A DNA stretch of 64,000 bases from Gyrodactylus bullatarudis (lineage: Eukaryota; Platyhelminthes; Monogenea; Gyrodactylidea; Gyrodactylidae), in contig SSNU01000095.1 in NCBI GenBank assembly GCA_012064415.1, positions 267,180 to 331,179 on the forward strand, written 5' to 3'. The translations under genes were made by a program, and so were the position numbers. This document shows positions 11,142-23,107 of this stretch, piece after piece (position 1 is the first letter of the stretch; each line of letters opens with the position of its first letter). A model generated the notes under the pieces. It worked only from the letters and a program-made list of their open reading frames with translations, was not told the DNA's origin and did no database searches.

Positions 11142-14100
11142 AATACTTGAAGATTAGAAGTTTTATATTGAAGTCTAAGTCTAAAATGAGCCATCAATAA
11201 AAAGTCTGATCTGAAAAAAATTTTACCATTTTTGGTATTTAGAGACTCCTATAATTGCCACATTTTCAATGTTAAATCTATTGATTGCTGATATTTGGAA
11301 TTCCGAAAATGGTCTAAATCAAAAATCAATTATGGACTTATTTCATAGTTGAATATAAAAATATTAAATTCTTATCCTCATGCTTGTCAACTTGTTTTAT
11401 GTTAATGGAATTTTTTTAGCGACCTATTTCGCTACTCTTAGACACGAAAAAAAATTTTTGAATTTCAATAAAAAAGGATAGATAAGAAAAGCTACATCTG
11501 ATTATAATTATCAGAAATTCCAACTGACAGAAAAAGATGAAATGACTTGGTAATAGTTGATGAAACAATTATCATTATGAAATATGCAAACAAATAGACA
11601 ATTCGAAAACACTTGATAAACTGTATAACATGGATTTTCCCATGGAAAAATTATGATTTTTTGATAACATTACAAGATAATTTTTATAATGAGGATAAGC
11701 TCGTACAAATATATTTGCACATACAAACCATACAACTTCCTATCATCTCATCCCAAGTTATTTACTTTGTTTGTGGAATGAATTGTAGTTCATGTCAAAA
11801 AAAGTTAACTTCCCACAACGATTGGTAATGTAAGTAAATAATAACCTTTATGAATTTTCTCCTTGTTGGTGTTTTTGTTATTATTTTGTTAAAATATTCA
11901 ACTGTCATTAAAACAAGTATAACTTGAAAACATGCATCAGGATGAGTAAGTACAGAATGAGGGTAGATTGGTTAATTAATTTTATAACGATGTAAAAATA
12001 TGGTATTACTTTTGAATGAAATTGTTGAGGACTGCTCTCTTGGGTTTTGAAGGAGTCCTAGAATTGTTATCAAGAACACGAATTGATTTTCGCATCTAAA
12101 GTTGGTTGATATGAAGTTGAGAATCTACGATTTTTACAAAAATCTCGATTTTTTCATCAAGAATTCAAATTTCTTAAACTTTTTTTGGAATCCACTCTCA
12201 ACATTTGGAGGAAAAATTTCTGAAAAAAATTATTTTGAAAAATTTGGTCATTTTTGGCGCCAAAAGTGATGAAAATGATAAAAAATATCGCAATTCGACT
12301 CCCAAAAAAATTGTTTTTCAGAATTTTTTTCTTTGCATCGTAAAGGTGGGCAAAATGAGTAGGATTCCGAAAAATCTTCAATTTAATCGAATATTTGATG
12401 AAAAAGTCGAGGTTTTCGTAAAAATCATAGATTCCCAACTTCATAGCAATTACCTTTAGATTTTCGCTAGCCCCTCTAAATTTAACTTTAATATTGATGA
12501 TTAAATGAATTGATTTCTAGTTTTATAATTATTAAAAAATGCTGATAAGTCAGTAAATCATCTGAATTAATTTCAATGATTTCGCTTTATTTTGTATAGT
12601 TTGAACTTGGGGATTTATGATTTTCACTAAATTTAGAAAAAAACAAGTTGGCACGATTTTTCCATTTTTCAAGATCTTCGTGAGAAAAATTTGTCATTGA
12701 TATTTTAGAAAACAATCGGGCGAAAGTCTATTTCCTCTTCTTCGGATTCGAAATTAATAAAACTGGATGATTCGAGATCAGTATAAATTGGTTTCTTTGT
12801 GTATTGGTGATACTGAAAAATAACGTTTCATTACTCTCAAAACTTCATATAAATTCGAGACCTAGAGGAAAAATGAGATTTTTGTAAAAACAATAAATTT
12901 CATCAAAATTCATCGAGAAAAGGTGCATGAGGCTGATAAGGAAAAAGTTGTTCTGAGCACTGAAAAAGTCAAAAAATCAAAAAATTCCATGACTCATAAG
13001 GAATTATTATTTTTTCTATAGAAAAAACCACCACCGAGGTAAACTGTCATTTTGAAAGAAATGAATAATTAGCTTTATTTCCAGAGTCAATTACAATTCT
13101 CCACCCTAATACACTTGTATTTTAGTCTGGCCCCATTAGTCTATACGATACTGATTTTCTTTTCTTTCTCAATAAAAATATATAAATCCATGAAAAGCTA
13201 ATCAGATAAGGGTTTACAACATTAGGATAAATTTGTTGACTCTTTCTCTTAAACTTTTGAGTGTAGTGGTAATAAAAATAGCCTTCCATGTACCTTACTC
13301 CCAACCCATTTTACAATATTTGTCTATAAGGAAGTTAGAAATTGACAGGTTTTTTATTCTGTACTTGTCTGCTTCTTTTCTACATTATTTCCATCAAAAT
13401 TCCTTATTCATATATGAGACAGTCAGTGGAAAACCCTAAATTAGTCATTGCATTTTTTCAAACTAGAATTAACATCCGGTCTCTGTACTGCTTTTGTCAT
13501 TATTATTCTTAGAGTGTTGCTTTCTTTTCATACGTTATTTTTTGGCATACATTATCGTATTCTCTCTCAGTTCAGACTTGTAAATTTGGAATAAATTCAA
13601 ATGTCTGATAGAATTCAAGTTCTGACACATTATTTTCAAAAAAATAATTTAAATCCAAAGGTATAAATACTAATGATGATACGAGTCAAAGGTCGAAAAA
13701 ACAACTGCCGAAATGCGAAAAACTGATGTGTTCTGATTTGTTTTCCTGAGTAGACACGATTCAAAAATGTTTTCCTCAATGTTATATAACATGCTCACTC
13801 AAGCATATTCCTTAAAGTACTCCAAAAATAATAACTGGAAATGTGGAGTAATTATCAATTTTAATCGATTATTCCTTCTCAAAACTTTCACTTGACAACT
13901 CTGGATATAAAAATTTATTTGGCTTAAAAATCGCCTGCCTTGTGGAGAAAAAGAAATTGAGAAGGGAATAAACTACGAGAGACAAGAGGAAAATTTGACA
14001 TATGATAATTAAATTTTTATGTTTTTCTTTTAATGCTGCTTTGCATTTTCCATCCGTAAGACTAAGCATGTAATTTAATACATGTATGAGACAAGAAAAT

Positions 14101-15526
14101 TGCCGTACAAGACTAGATTGTTTTTTGAAGGCAATGCATTAATATTACTAAAATACAATTGATATGAAGATGTAAACTAACTATTTTACCAAAAAACTCA
14201 ATATTATTTTTTACGGATAGTCAAGAACACAAATGAAATGAAAAGTTGAGATGTCAAAATTCAATCTACTTTTACATCAAAACTTTTGAATCGAAAATTC
14301 CTAAAACTATTCAGGATTCCATATTCAGATCTAAAGTGATTACTTTCAAAGAAATGCCATAACGATAGAGAGAGAGATCCAAACTTTGGGGTGGATGGTC
14401 GACGATATCGAAGATTTCATTTAAAAAATTTTTACCTCATTCTATAGATGAGGGTTGGCAATGTCTTGAAGAAAAGTTATTCTGCCAAATCTCGGGTTGT
14501 ACCAGCACTTTTAAAGTTTGACAAAAATCTATGAAGAAGCTTTAATCCAGTCATTGTCCTAAAGACCTTCTTGAATAACCGATTTTGGATAGGTCGTGTC
14601 CCGTGATCTCCTATCAGAGTTTATTTAAAGTAGCATCAAATCGTCGAAAGAGCTCTAGAAAATAGGGTTTTTATATTTGATGAGTAATTTAAAATTCAAT
14701 AAAGAATCATGATGTTTTAAGATCATTGGAAAAAGTCGGTTTGAACATAGAGGTCATATACAACCTCTGGTATCCAAAGGGTTAAAGATGAGTGTATGGC
14801 TAAAATTAGAATTTCTTATGAGACGAATCGAATTATAATTCATTATTAAGCTCTATCCTTCTCCTTTTAGACAATGAGCAATAATTCTTGCCTTACATAG
14901 AAAAACATGTAATTCAATACTGTGCATTACTCTTCTTGTGTCTAATGACTCCTTCTTTAAGATTATCGACAAAACATAAAGCGGACAATGGGCATATATC
15001 TCGGAGGCAAAATACTTCATTGCATAATAATACAATGATGGACCAGCTTAGAATTTTACTTATTATTTCCTTTTTGTGAAGTAACCTGAAGAAAATATGC
15101 AGTAATGGTCACTATGTGAAATTTTATTACTCTTAATAATACAAAGAAATAGCATCTTGAAAGCATAAAAGAAATAATTAGAATTCTAAGATGACAAAAT
15201 CATTCTACCTAGGCAAAGAAGGATTAAGAATTTATAAAATTGAAAAATCAAAGAAAGTAAAATATATTGCTTCACTGAGTGTGCAAACTGGAAACATGCA
15301 ATTTTCTAAAAATTAATATTTTAGATTTTTATTAATTTAACAGTTAAACAAGGGAACCAAAACGTTTTTGATAGACTCGTCATTCAGGGGTTATCAAAAT
15401 ATCTTGATTTTCAACTGGTAAAAATGCCAAATTCTTCTCAAAGATTCATAAACCTCATGATGGTTTCGGTTAACGATCTGGTTTTAATTCTTTAACATTG
15501 ATTATGATGTGTTATTAATTTCAATA
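11142..15526. other. intergenic, no gene seen
   Basis: Apart from the R1 remnant (to about 11200) and the foldback element at 12109-12446, this holds AT-rich sequence and repeat debris, including a right piggyBac-like end (CAAAGGGTTAA near 14780). Short open frames here lack ATG context, family motifs or biased composition. Confidence 0.45.
12109..12446. repeat. foldback element
   Basis: The left arm begins ATATGAAGTTGAGAATCTACG and the right arm, reverse complemented, begins CTATGAAGTTGGGAATCTATG; similarity continues about 55 nt (CTCGATTTTTTCATCAA). The symmetry explains why both strands carry similar open frames of 84-95 codons; these are not genes. Related arms occur near 5240 and 12870. 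Confidence 0.65.
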
Positions 15527-15530
15527 TTAA

Positions 15531-15747
15531 CCCTTTCGGTGCCGAGACTATTTCACAATTTTTATAAAAACCAAAATTTAGCTATGAAGATACCAAGTTA
15601 TTTGGCCAAAAATATTTCTAATGCAAGTTCACATTGTGGGCTTCAATTTAAACTTCAATTGATCCAGAAACCTATCAAACTGGTAGAATTATGAAGGTTT
15701 GAAAAAAATTGGAAAATGGACATATATGTCCATCGGCACCGAAAGGG
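15531..15747. mobile_element. piggyBac-type MITE, 217 bp
   Basis: TTAA at 15527-15530 and at 15748-15751 flank perfect 15-nt inverted tips CCCTTTCGGTGCCGA / TCGGCACCGAAAGGG. A TTAA duplication with CCC...GGG ends is the signature of piggyBac-mobilised elements. There is no transposase inside, so it is non-autonomous. Confidence 0.9.
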
Positions 15748-16168
15748 TTAAAAAGCTTATGCTTCAAGAGATTGAATTGTTACACAAGCTTGGTATTAAA
15801 TAGATTATCCAATGATCACTGATCAGTCTATTGTATTCAGAACAATTGACACTTTTAAGGGTATTCATCTAAAGTTTCATCGAAATTATGATATGGAGGG
15901 CTGATTTCTAGACAGTATTCGATCGTCTTCCACACTTGCAAATGAATCGAATAATTATAATTATTCTTTTCTTTGGGATTAAGAGAGGAAATATGTGTTT
16001 TTAATTTGCACATCTCTCTAGAATTTCCTTCATTCGGTTACAGTACAAATTTGAACGAAAAAGTAGAAATTGAAGAATGAGAACCCAGATGAATTCTTCT
16101 TTTTCTTAATACTTTAAGTGTTTTTTAATTTTTCAATAAATACGCAATTAACATGGGTGAATGATAGT

Positions 16169-16258
16169 GTAATGAGAGAGGTGAATTAGAGTACACGATG
16201 AATTTCAATGGTTGAAATTCATCACTCTTATTCAGCTCTGCATTTCTCTCTAACCAAT
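16169..16258. repeat. long hairpin
   Basis: A perfect 12-bp stem GATGAATTTCAA/TTGAAATTCATC with a 3-nt loop (16197-16223) is extended outward by an imperfect stem of about 30 bp (for example GGTGAATTAGAGT with AATAAGAGTGAT reversed). It may be a small MITE or a precursor-like hairpin RNA; nothing decides between these. Confidence 0.55.
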
Positions 16259-16639
16259 CTACAGAAGAAGAAACATAAAATAAACTTTAAGGAAAATACT
16301 TTTAGTCTTTTTCTTATGCCTGTTGCTTCACTCTGGAATGGACTCAGATCTCTAATATCTTTACGTGTGAAAAAATATTAAAAATACGATTTATTCTAAT
16401 CGTATCGGGATCAGAGAAAGCTTAAATACTTGATTTTTGATTGTAGTCTGAATCAAACCATAAAAATTCCAACTCAATTTTTAACCTGATGAGGAAAATA
16501 CCATCTGCATACCGTTCTATGGTTCTATGCCACAAATAATACTCGGTTTCGATGATATAAAAGCTTATATATATAAGATTTTTATTTTAAAAAGTTTGTA
16601 AAGTAGTTATGGTTATCTGGTACAAAATTAAAAATAAAT

Positions 16640-17110
16640 CTGCTTTATAGTTTGATCTTTAAATGCATCTAGGTTAATTTGAAATCTGCGCGGGTGAAGG
16701 GTGGTGAGTAGAACTGTAAATCCTCTTGAAGAGTGGAGAATGTGAAAATGGTGATTTGGTCTTTCTTTCTTTTCTTTTTGATCTGGAATTTTTTGGTAAA
16801 GAGCAAATGATGAAGCTATTCTTCTAAGCTAAATGGGATGTAGATTAGCCTTTTCAAGGAGATCCTTGTATGAGTAGGGCCCGAAACACGTACGTAGGAA
16901 TTGAAATTGAAGGCGTTCAGTTTTCTTAATGGTTCCTGTCGGTAGATTGCAGAGAAGAGATGCTCAGTAATCAAAATGCGAGAGAATAAATTGTTTGAAC
17001 AGAAGAAGCCGAAGTTCGGGGGAGTGAACAAATTTCCGTAGAAAATAAGTTTTGACTCTCAGCTTGTTGAGAAGATATTTAGCATGTATTGAGGTTCATT
17101 CATGATGTAA
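16640..17110 (-). pseudogene. decayed LINE reverse transcriptase tail
   Basis: On the minus strand one frame reads FILSHFDY (stop) ... KKTERLQFQFLRTCFGPYSY, then, after another stop, RRIASSFALYQ and SRGFTVLLTTLHP. The LINE at 27.6-31.2 kb has the same order: FILSKFDYAAAL, KKIEQVQFKFLKSCFGMQSY, RRISSSVILYN, RGYSILLNNILP. It is therefore the 3' part of a related but distinct LINE, interrupted by at least two stops and 5'-truncated, as is usual for LINE insertions. Confidence 0.8.
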
Positions 17111-20100
17111 TTCGAGGAAGATCAAGAAAAACTTGTAATTTCTCATCTTCACATCAAATATCATAATTATAATCCAACAGGGAAATCCACCAAACAAAAT
17201 TCAGACAAAACTCTAGAGTCAATCATGTTTTTAAATTGTGTACTTGGTAGTAATTAAATTACGATTATACATAATAGAATAATCCCAGTTTATAAATATC
17301 ATTACCAATTCATCCATACAATGAGACTTTGAAAAGACTACAGTGGGGTTTACAAGATTGAAAACTTGAATATCATGATTCTTAATTCCTCTTAACATTT
17401 GAAAAGAGGAGTCTCTTCCTTTGAAGAACAGAAAGATTGAAGGGAAGAAATACGAGAAGAGTATTTTCTCTCTTATGGAATAATGTCGTCTATATCATCA
17501 AATGTAATTGACTTTTATTTTACCTCGTCTTTTGTTGTTGTTCTTAGATTCCCCTTGCATGTATTTTTATAATAGTTGAAAATAACATTTCTAATTCAAG
17601 CTGTGCCTGTAAAGAATTCGAGAGATGTCTCAAAAAGAATTCCGTTTGCACTTTAAGCCGTTTAATAGAGTGCAAATACTTTTAAAGACTCACCTTTTCT
17701 GATGAGTTCATTTTGGCATCTAGTTTGTCTATTCAAGCACTGGGAAATGAGAAAATTTTCCTTCCTTTTCTTTCTCAACTTCAAAGAGAGATCTGTAATT
17801 AGATCTGTCTTTTTGAAATTATTTATTATTTCACAAGCTAACTCTTTCTTGTATCTATGTGTATATTCTCTGTCTTCATTTGTGATTAATGTCACGAAAT
17901 TTTCTTTTTCAAATCTCCTTACGACAATACACTCAACTTAGTTAGTTAGTTGAGGGAATTGCTTCAAATGACTACTGTAGTATAATATATCTCGTGTTGT
18001 TGTTAGTTGGGACAAGTTGTACTCTCTATATTATTTAACACTAAAGGATTGTTACACTTATTTTGATCGTACAACTAATTAATCTGAAGCCAGACGTTAG
18101 ATCATCAATTTTAATTCTCAGATTGAAATTAATTAGAATTGATCTGTTGATGGGGAAAATACCTTTACCGATTTTTGGAATAATAGGAAATTATCCAGAT
18201 TATGATCCTGTTCGAAGCTTAAATCTAGTAATCTCTTGTAATAGGGTAAGATCTTTCATTTGACACGTGCATTGCTAGTTCAGACAAATAACTTTTACCA
18301 AGTAATTATATTCGTAGAATTAAAATAAAAGTTTGAGAAATAGCCAACTTTTGGATCAAAATATTCACGATTCATTGAGGATTCATCATGTTTAAGGACA
18401 TGTTTCAAAAAAATAATAGGGAATTTTAGAGCTGGTCAGTTGAAATCAGTTCAGTCGTACATAAAGTACATAAAATATTTGATTTCTTAGAAAGTTACTC
18501 AATCAAAATAAGTCAGGTAAAAATAATTATTTTACTTATAAGTAATCATTTCCTCTTTTTAGCATCCAGATGACTGATTGAGAGTCATTTACTTTTACGA
18601 TTAAAGTCTCTTTTAACTTTTTTTCTGTCAATCATCCTATTCTATGTCGTTTCTACTTGTTTTATTTTCGATAAGACTTTTTTCAATATTTTTATTTTCC
18701 TTACAGCGAGATAAACATATGGAATAATCTCAAAACATTTTTACAAGAAGATAAATTTCAAACAAACTTTATTATTAAGAAAATAAGTGACTTTTGTATT
18801 TGGCCTAGCGACAAACTTAACCCCAGCTCAACGGCATATCGTTTCCGTTTGGTATCCTTTTTACTTTGAAGTTTAGGCTATTTTAAATTCTTAGAAAATA
18901 TTTTGTAATTTCATTACAGCAATAGAAAGAATTTGCCTGTTGAAAATTTTTATACCCCTCCCTAAAAACAGCATGAGATAAATGGCTGTTGAATGCGTTG
19001 ATAAAAAAGCGTTTGAAATTCAAAAATTTGGATAAATTTCAAAAACTATCACATCCTTTGCGGGCTTCTAATTTGGTGCGATGGTGTTACGATACTTGAA
19101 GATCAATTTTATCATATCGTTAGGGAACATATAAAATCTTGAAATTCTACAAAACAAAGGTAGATATTCAAAAAATTTGAGTAGACTAGTAGGTATCAAT
19201 CAGATATTGTACCAATTAGTTGAAGGCCAATAGTTGAACATCAATGAATTTAAAATGTATATTCAGCTTAACACCTCAAGAGGTACATATTTTCAAATCA
19301 TAAATTTCCGATATTCAAATCAACTAGCCTCATAACCACTGGTTTTATTTCATTTCTAATCTAAGATCAATCAAAAGTACTCATTGAATGATATAATGAA
19401 AAAGATATCTTTATTCCATTCTCATACCACAAACTAGCATTTAGATATCTACCTCCCTATATACATCTGTATGCAATGGAATAAAAACTTTGTCAAGGGT
19501 TATTTCATTCCACCTAGTGTACACTGTACATCGGAGTACGTCATTTTGTCTTGGGAATTTCATGAACAAAGAGTAAAAAATCTCATTATTTGAAAATATT
19601 GAAGACTGAAAAAGATAAAGAATAATAGTCCTTTGATCATATTCTATTATCGTTATTATTAAGAGATCCACTGAGATGGGATTGTTGACCTCATTTTCCA
19701 ATTTTCCTTCTCAAAAATTATTATGAACAAGAAATAGAGAGAGCTCATGTATGTTTAGTACATACACTTTTATTTATTTGAGCATATATACATACAATCA
19801 CTATAGATGATATGTGTGTTTATCTTCCCGTCAGATGGGATCAAATTCTGATCAAATAAATATCTATTAAGAGAATGAAAGAGTTAACTCGCTCTCATTA
19901 TCATACGTTTGTAGCGTAAACTTTTTTTGTGAGATATCAAAAAAATGATCGGTATATATAGATACGTACATAGTCCGCTCTTAGTCATCTTCATTCCAAA
20001 ACGTTTTTATTGCCCATTAATAAGTTAATAATTTGATACAATTTTAAAAGATAACTCTTTGAGCAATAAAATGTAGGCCAAGTTTCTTCAATTAAAAAAT

Positions 20101-20119
20101 AAATACTAATTAATATATA

Positions 20120-20345
20120 TTAGACTTGGACGAAATTTTCCAAGTATTTTAATATTATCCCAACAAATTTTGCTTTAAAATACCCTTCCGTGCTTCTGGA
20201 ATAAGGTTAAAAAAATTGTGAAAATTATCAATTTAAAAACGTTTTTTTGACCGATCAAAATTGTAATATTCGTGAAAAATAAGAGAAGTTTTATTTTTGA
20301 CTATTAAAAAAAATTTAAAAAGATTTAAGTCATTTTTGCAAATTT
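20120..20345 (+). repeat. dispersed repeat R1, third copy
   Basis: Direct-orientation match to 7708-7956: TTAGACTTGGACGAAATTTT, then GTGCTTCTGGAATAAGG, then a TTGACCGATCAAAATT stretch. Many substitutions and small indels separate the copies, so the family is old. Confidence 0.6.
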
Positions 20346-20438
20346 TTTGTAAGAAATGATGTGAATTCAAGTTTAAACTATGTTTATAATATATCCTTTG
20401 AGCCGAGACGAATTTAAGAGAAAATTTACCCTATGTAA

Positions 20439-20589
20439 TAAAATTTATTGAAACTTAGGTCAATATTTGAATTCTCAGCCATGGTCATCCAAACGTTTCG
20501 ACGTTTCGATAAACTTGTCGTATCACTGAAGAAGGCGTGTGAAGACAAGTTTCAATAAATTTTATTATAAAACTAATTTTAGATCATTT
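20439..20589. mobile_element. 151-bp insertion with 13-nt flanking duplication
   Basis: TTACCCTATGTAA occurs at 20426-20438 and again at 20590-20602, as a target duplication would. Just inside lies an inverted pair, perfect over 21 nt counting two bases of the duplication (20437-20457 and 20547-20567). The interior has AACGTTTCGACGTTTCG and CACTGAAGAAGGCG, a word pair resembling terminal parts of Penelope-like or CR1-related retroelements. No coding capacity. Confidence 0.6.
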
Positions 20590-23107
20590 TTACCCTATGT
20601 AACTTTAGTGGGCTTCTAAGAATGAAGTATAATAATACGTTATAACTTATAAGCAGTTATCATTGAAATAATACATTTTGAACTAGTGATATTGAAATAA
20701 ACTAAAATGATTCTGATCGAAAATTTGACACAGCTTCAGGTCTTGTGAATTGTATTCAGTTTACAATTATAACTTATATTAATAATAACTTAAACATTTT
20801 AAAACCTTATAAAGATCCTTGATTCAAATAACATTTAATCCTTTCTCATTCTATTCGTGTGGAAACCAAAATCGGAGTACTAGTTTCCATCATGTGTAGA
20901 TATCATTTTTTCGGTTTGCTAATCTCTCAATAAATATAGATATAATAAGATCCTTAGGGAATTGAATATTAGGATGCGCTTCTACATGTGAGAAGCCACT
21001 CTGTCGTGATGCATGAGCCATTTATGGATTTGGAAATAAAAGACAATTGAAACATGAAAGACTAGAGGCTAATTTTGGTTAGAGAATTTTCAAATTAAAA
21101 TTTGTATCTCTGTTTTATTCCCCCTCTTTTGTACTCTTCTTCAACACGAATGGCAATTGAAATAAAAGAGACTATATTCTTGAGGTTTCCCCTCTTCTAT
21201 GTGGAAGGAAAATGGGGAAATTTACAACCAATTTCTCTTAATGATTTTATCATCAGTTTTTGTGAAAATATTGAAAAATTCCAAGGTCAACTACTTTCGA
21301 GAGAGTGTGGACGAAAAAAGGCAATTCTTTGCATCCCTGTACATTTCTTCTGGTAGTTTCTCTTTTCATACTTTTAATTTTATTACCCCTAGTGACAAGA
21401 GACTCTCTCTCGTTAATAAGAACAAGGCAACGAATATATCTTTTATATTTGCGTATTTATTAAAAAAAGGATTTATTAAAGTAAAAATATGCACTGAAGC
21501 CTGTTTAACATTTTGATGGGACATAGAGGGAAAAAATGTGCAAGATTAGTTTGGGAATATCTAAATACTATTTCGGGCTAGATAATTTTAAGTTTTTGAT
21601 AAATCTAACCAAAGACGACGAATCTCTATCGAAATCTTATTAAATTAAATCATTTTGAGATTTGATAATTATATTTAACCCTAGGTGTTCAAAAAATATC
21701 TAACATAACACGTGTCAGTTGAGTTTTAAACGAAGAGTTATATGAATAATTATAATGATTATTATAAGTTACTAAAATAATATTTGATACATATGACCCA
21801 GTGTTAAGAGCGCACTGATAAAAAAGCGAGAAAAATACAGTTTTGAGAATAATCTAACTATTGTTTGTCACCATAATAGTGAATCTAAATGATTTTATGG
21901 GCTAATCCATAGAACATTTGCCCCCTCTTATTTTGCAGTAACTTTTCTGAATGACAAAGAGACTAAGGGCTTTTTAACATCGATGAAATAAAAACGAATC
22001 CCTTGCGGTGTGTTTTCATGTCATCGATAATAAAATGACCAACACAATTCAAAGTAAACTCAAACTTGGAAAGAAATAAGAGGGGGGGGCAACTGTTCTC
22101 TAATTTAACCATTTTATGTTGTGAATCTATCCAAAATGCTCAATTCAAATCATGATGCTTAATTTTATCGTTCAAAAAAATGAGTATTTGGTGTCGAATC
22201 AAAATTTGAAAAATCACCATATTTTTCTTTAAAATTATTTTTTTTGTCGAACTGGATTCCAATCGAGAATTTTGTAAAGGGGACAATCTACGTTAGATCA
22301 TTACCTAAAGAGAAGAAAGACGCCCTCGGCATATCATCCTATCCCCACCACATCACAAAAATGTTCTTTATTAAATCCGGGGAGTGATTGAACCTATCAG
22401 AGGATCCCGATTTTGTTGATAATTTTGTATAAATATCTAGCTGGTGTAAGAGTCTGATGAGAACCGGTGAAATTAAAGCTTTATTTCTAATTATTCACTT
22501 GTCTTGTCCAATCCTCACAATGAATTTTTCATTAAAATCAGAATCTAATATATTTGAAGAAGTTCGGCAATATTTCCCAAAAAAATTTGTAAAATTCATA
22601 TTAATTAGGTTTGTGATTTGCACTAATTTTTAAAACATTTTTGAATTAAAGATCAATTTGAGACAAAATTAAGAGAGTGAAAATCAAAGAAGCTTTAGCA
22701 GAGAGAGTACAAATCATACATTTCTCTCTTATATTTCTCGTCTAATATATATTTCTCTACGTGTACACAAGAATCAATGGTAAAAATACTCAGATAGACA
22801 GAGTTAGAAAAAGTTGGAAGCAATAATGTGATTTTTAAACACAAGTTTGCATCAAAAATAAGTAAACTTCTAATGGTTTCTAGTAATGTGGTGAAAAATA
22901 AATTAATTAACAACATTTTACACTCACACTATCTTGCACGTGTTTCAAAATTCACATTAAAAGAAGCTACTTCATTCTCATTGGCTTAAATTTGATGAGC
23001 CAATCAGGAAGCAGGATGACGATAATATTATTTTCCTAACATCCAGAATATTAGCTATTTTACATTTTCATCAATTCCAGTAGAGAATACACCATGACGA
23101 AAGAAAT

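Larger units (their letters stand above)
15752..23107. other. intergenic, repeats only
   Basis: No conserved coding sequence except a decayed LINE tail at 16640-17110. Also present are a long hairpin at 16169-16258, a third R1 copy at 20120-20345 and a 151-bp insertion at 20439-20589. A CCAAT box (about 23000) lies roughly 100 nt before the cadherin start. I see no clear TATA box. Confidence 0.45.

Noticed and set aside
12157..12459. Open frames of 84-95 codons on both strands
   Set aside because: They are mirror readings of the foldback element's arms, not genes.
14700..14785. Another complete piggyBac MITE ending at AAAGGGTTAA
   Set aside because: No matching TTAACCC tip upstream at a fitting distance with the same sequence.
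17662..17941. Overlapping frames on both strands
   Set aside because: No family motif; low-complexity AT-rich translation.
21102..21516. Two overlapping plus-strand frames of 84 and 105 codons
   Set aside because: AT-rich, hydrophobic and Phe/Leu-heavy by composition; no motif and no splice context.
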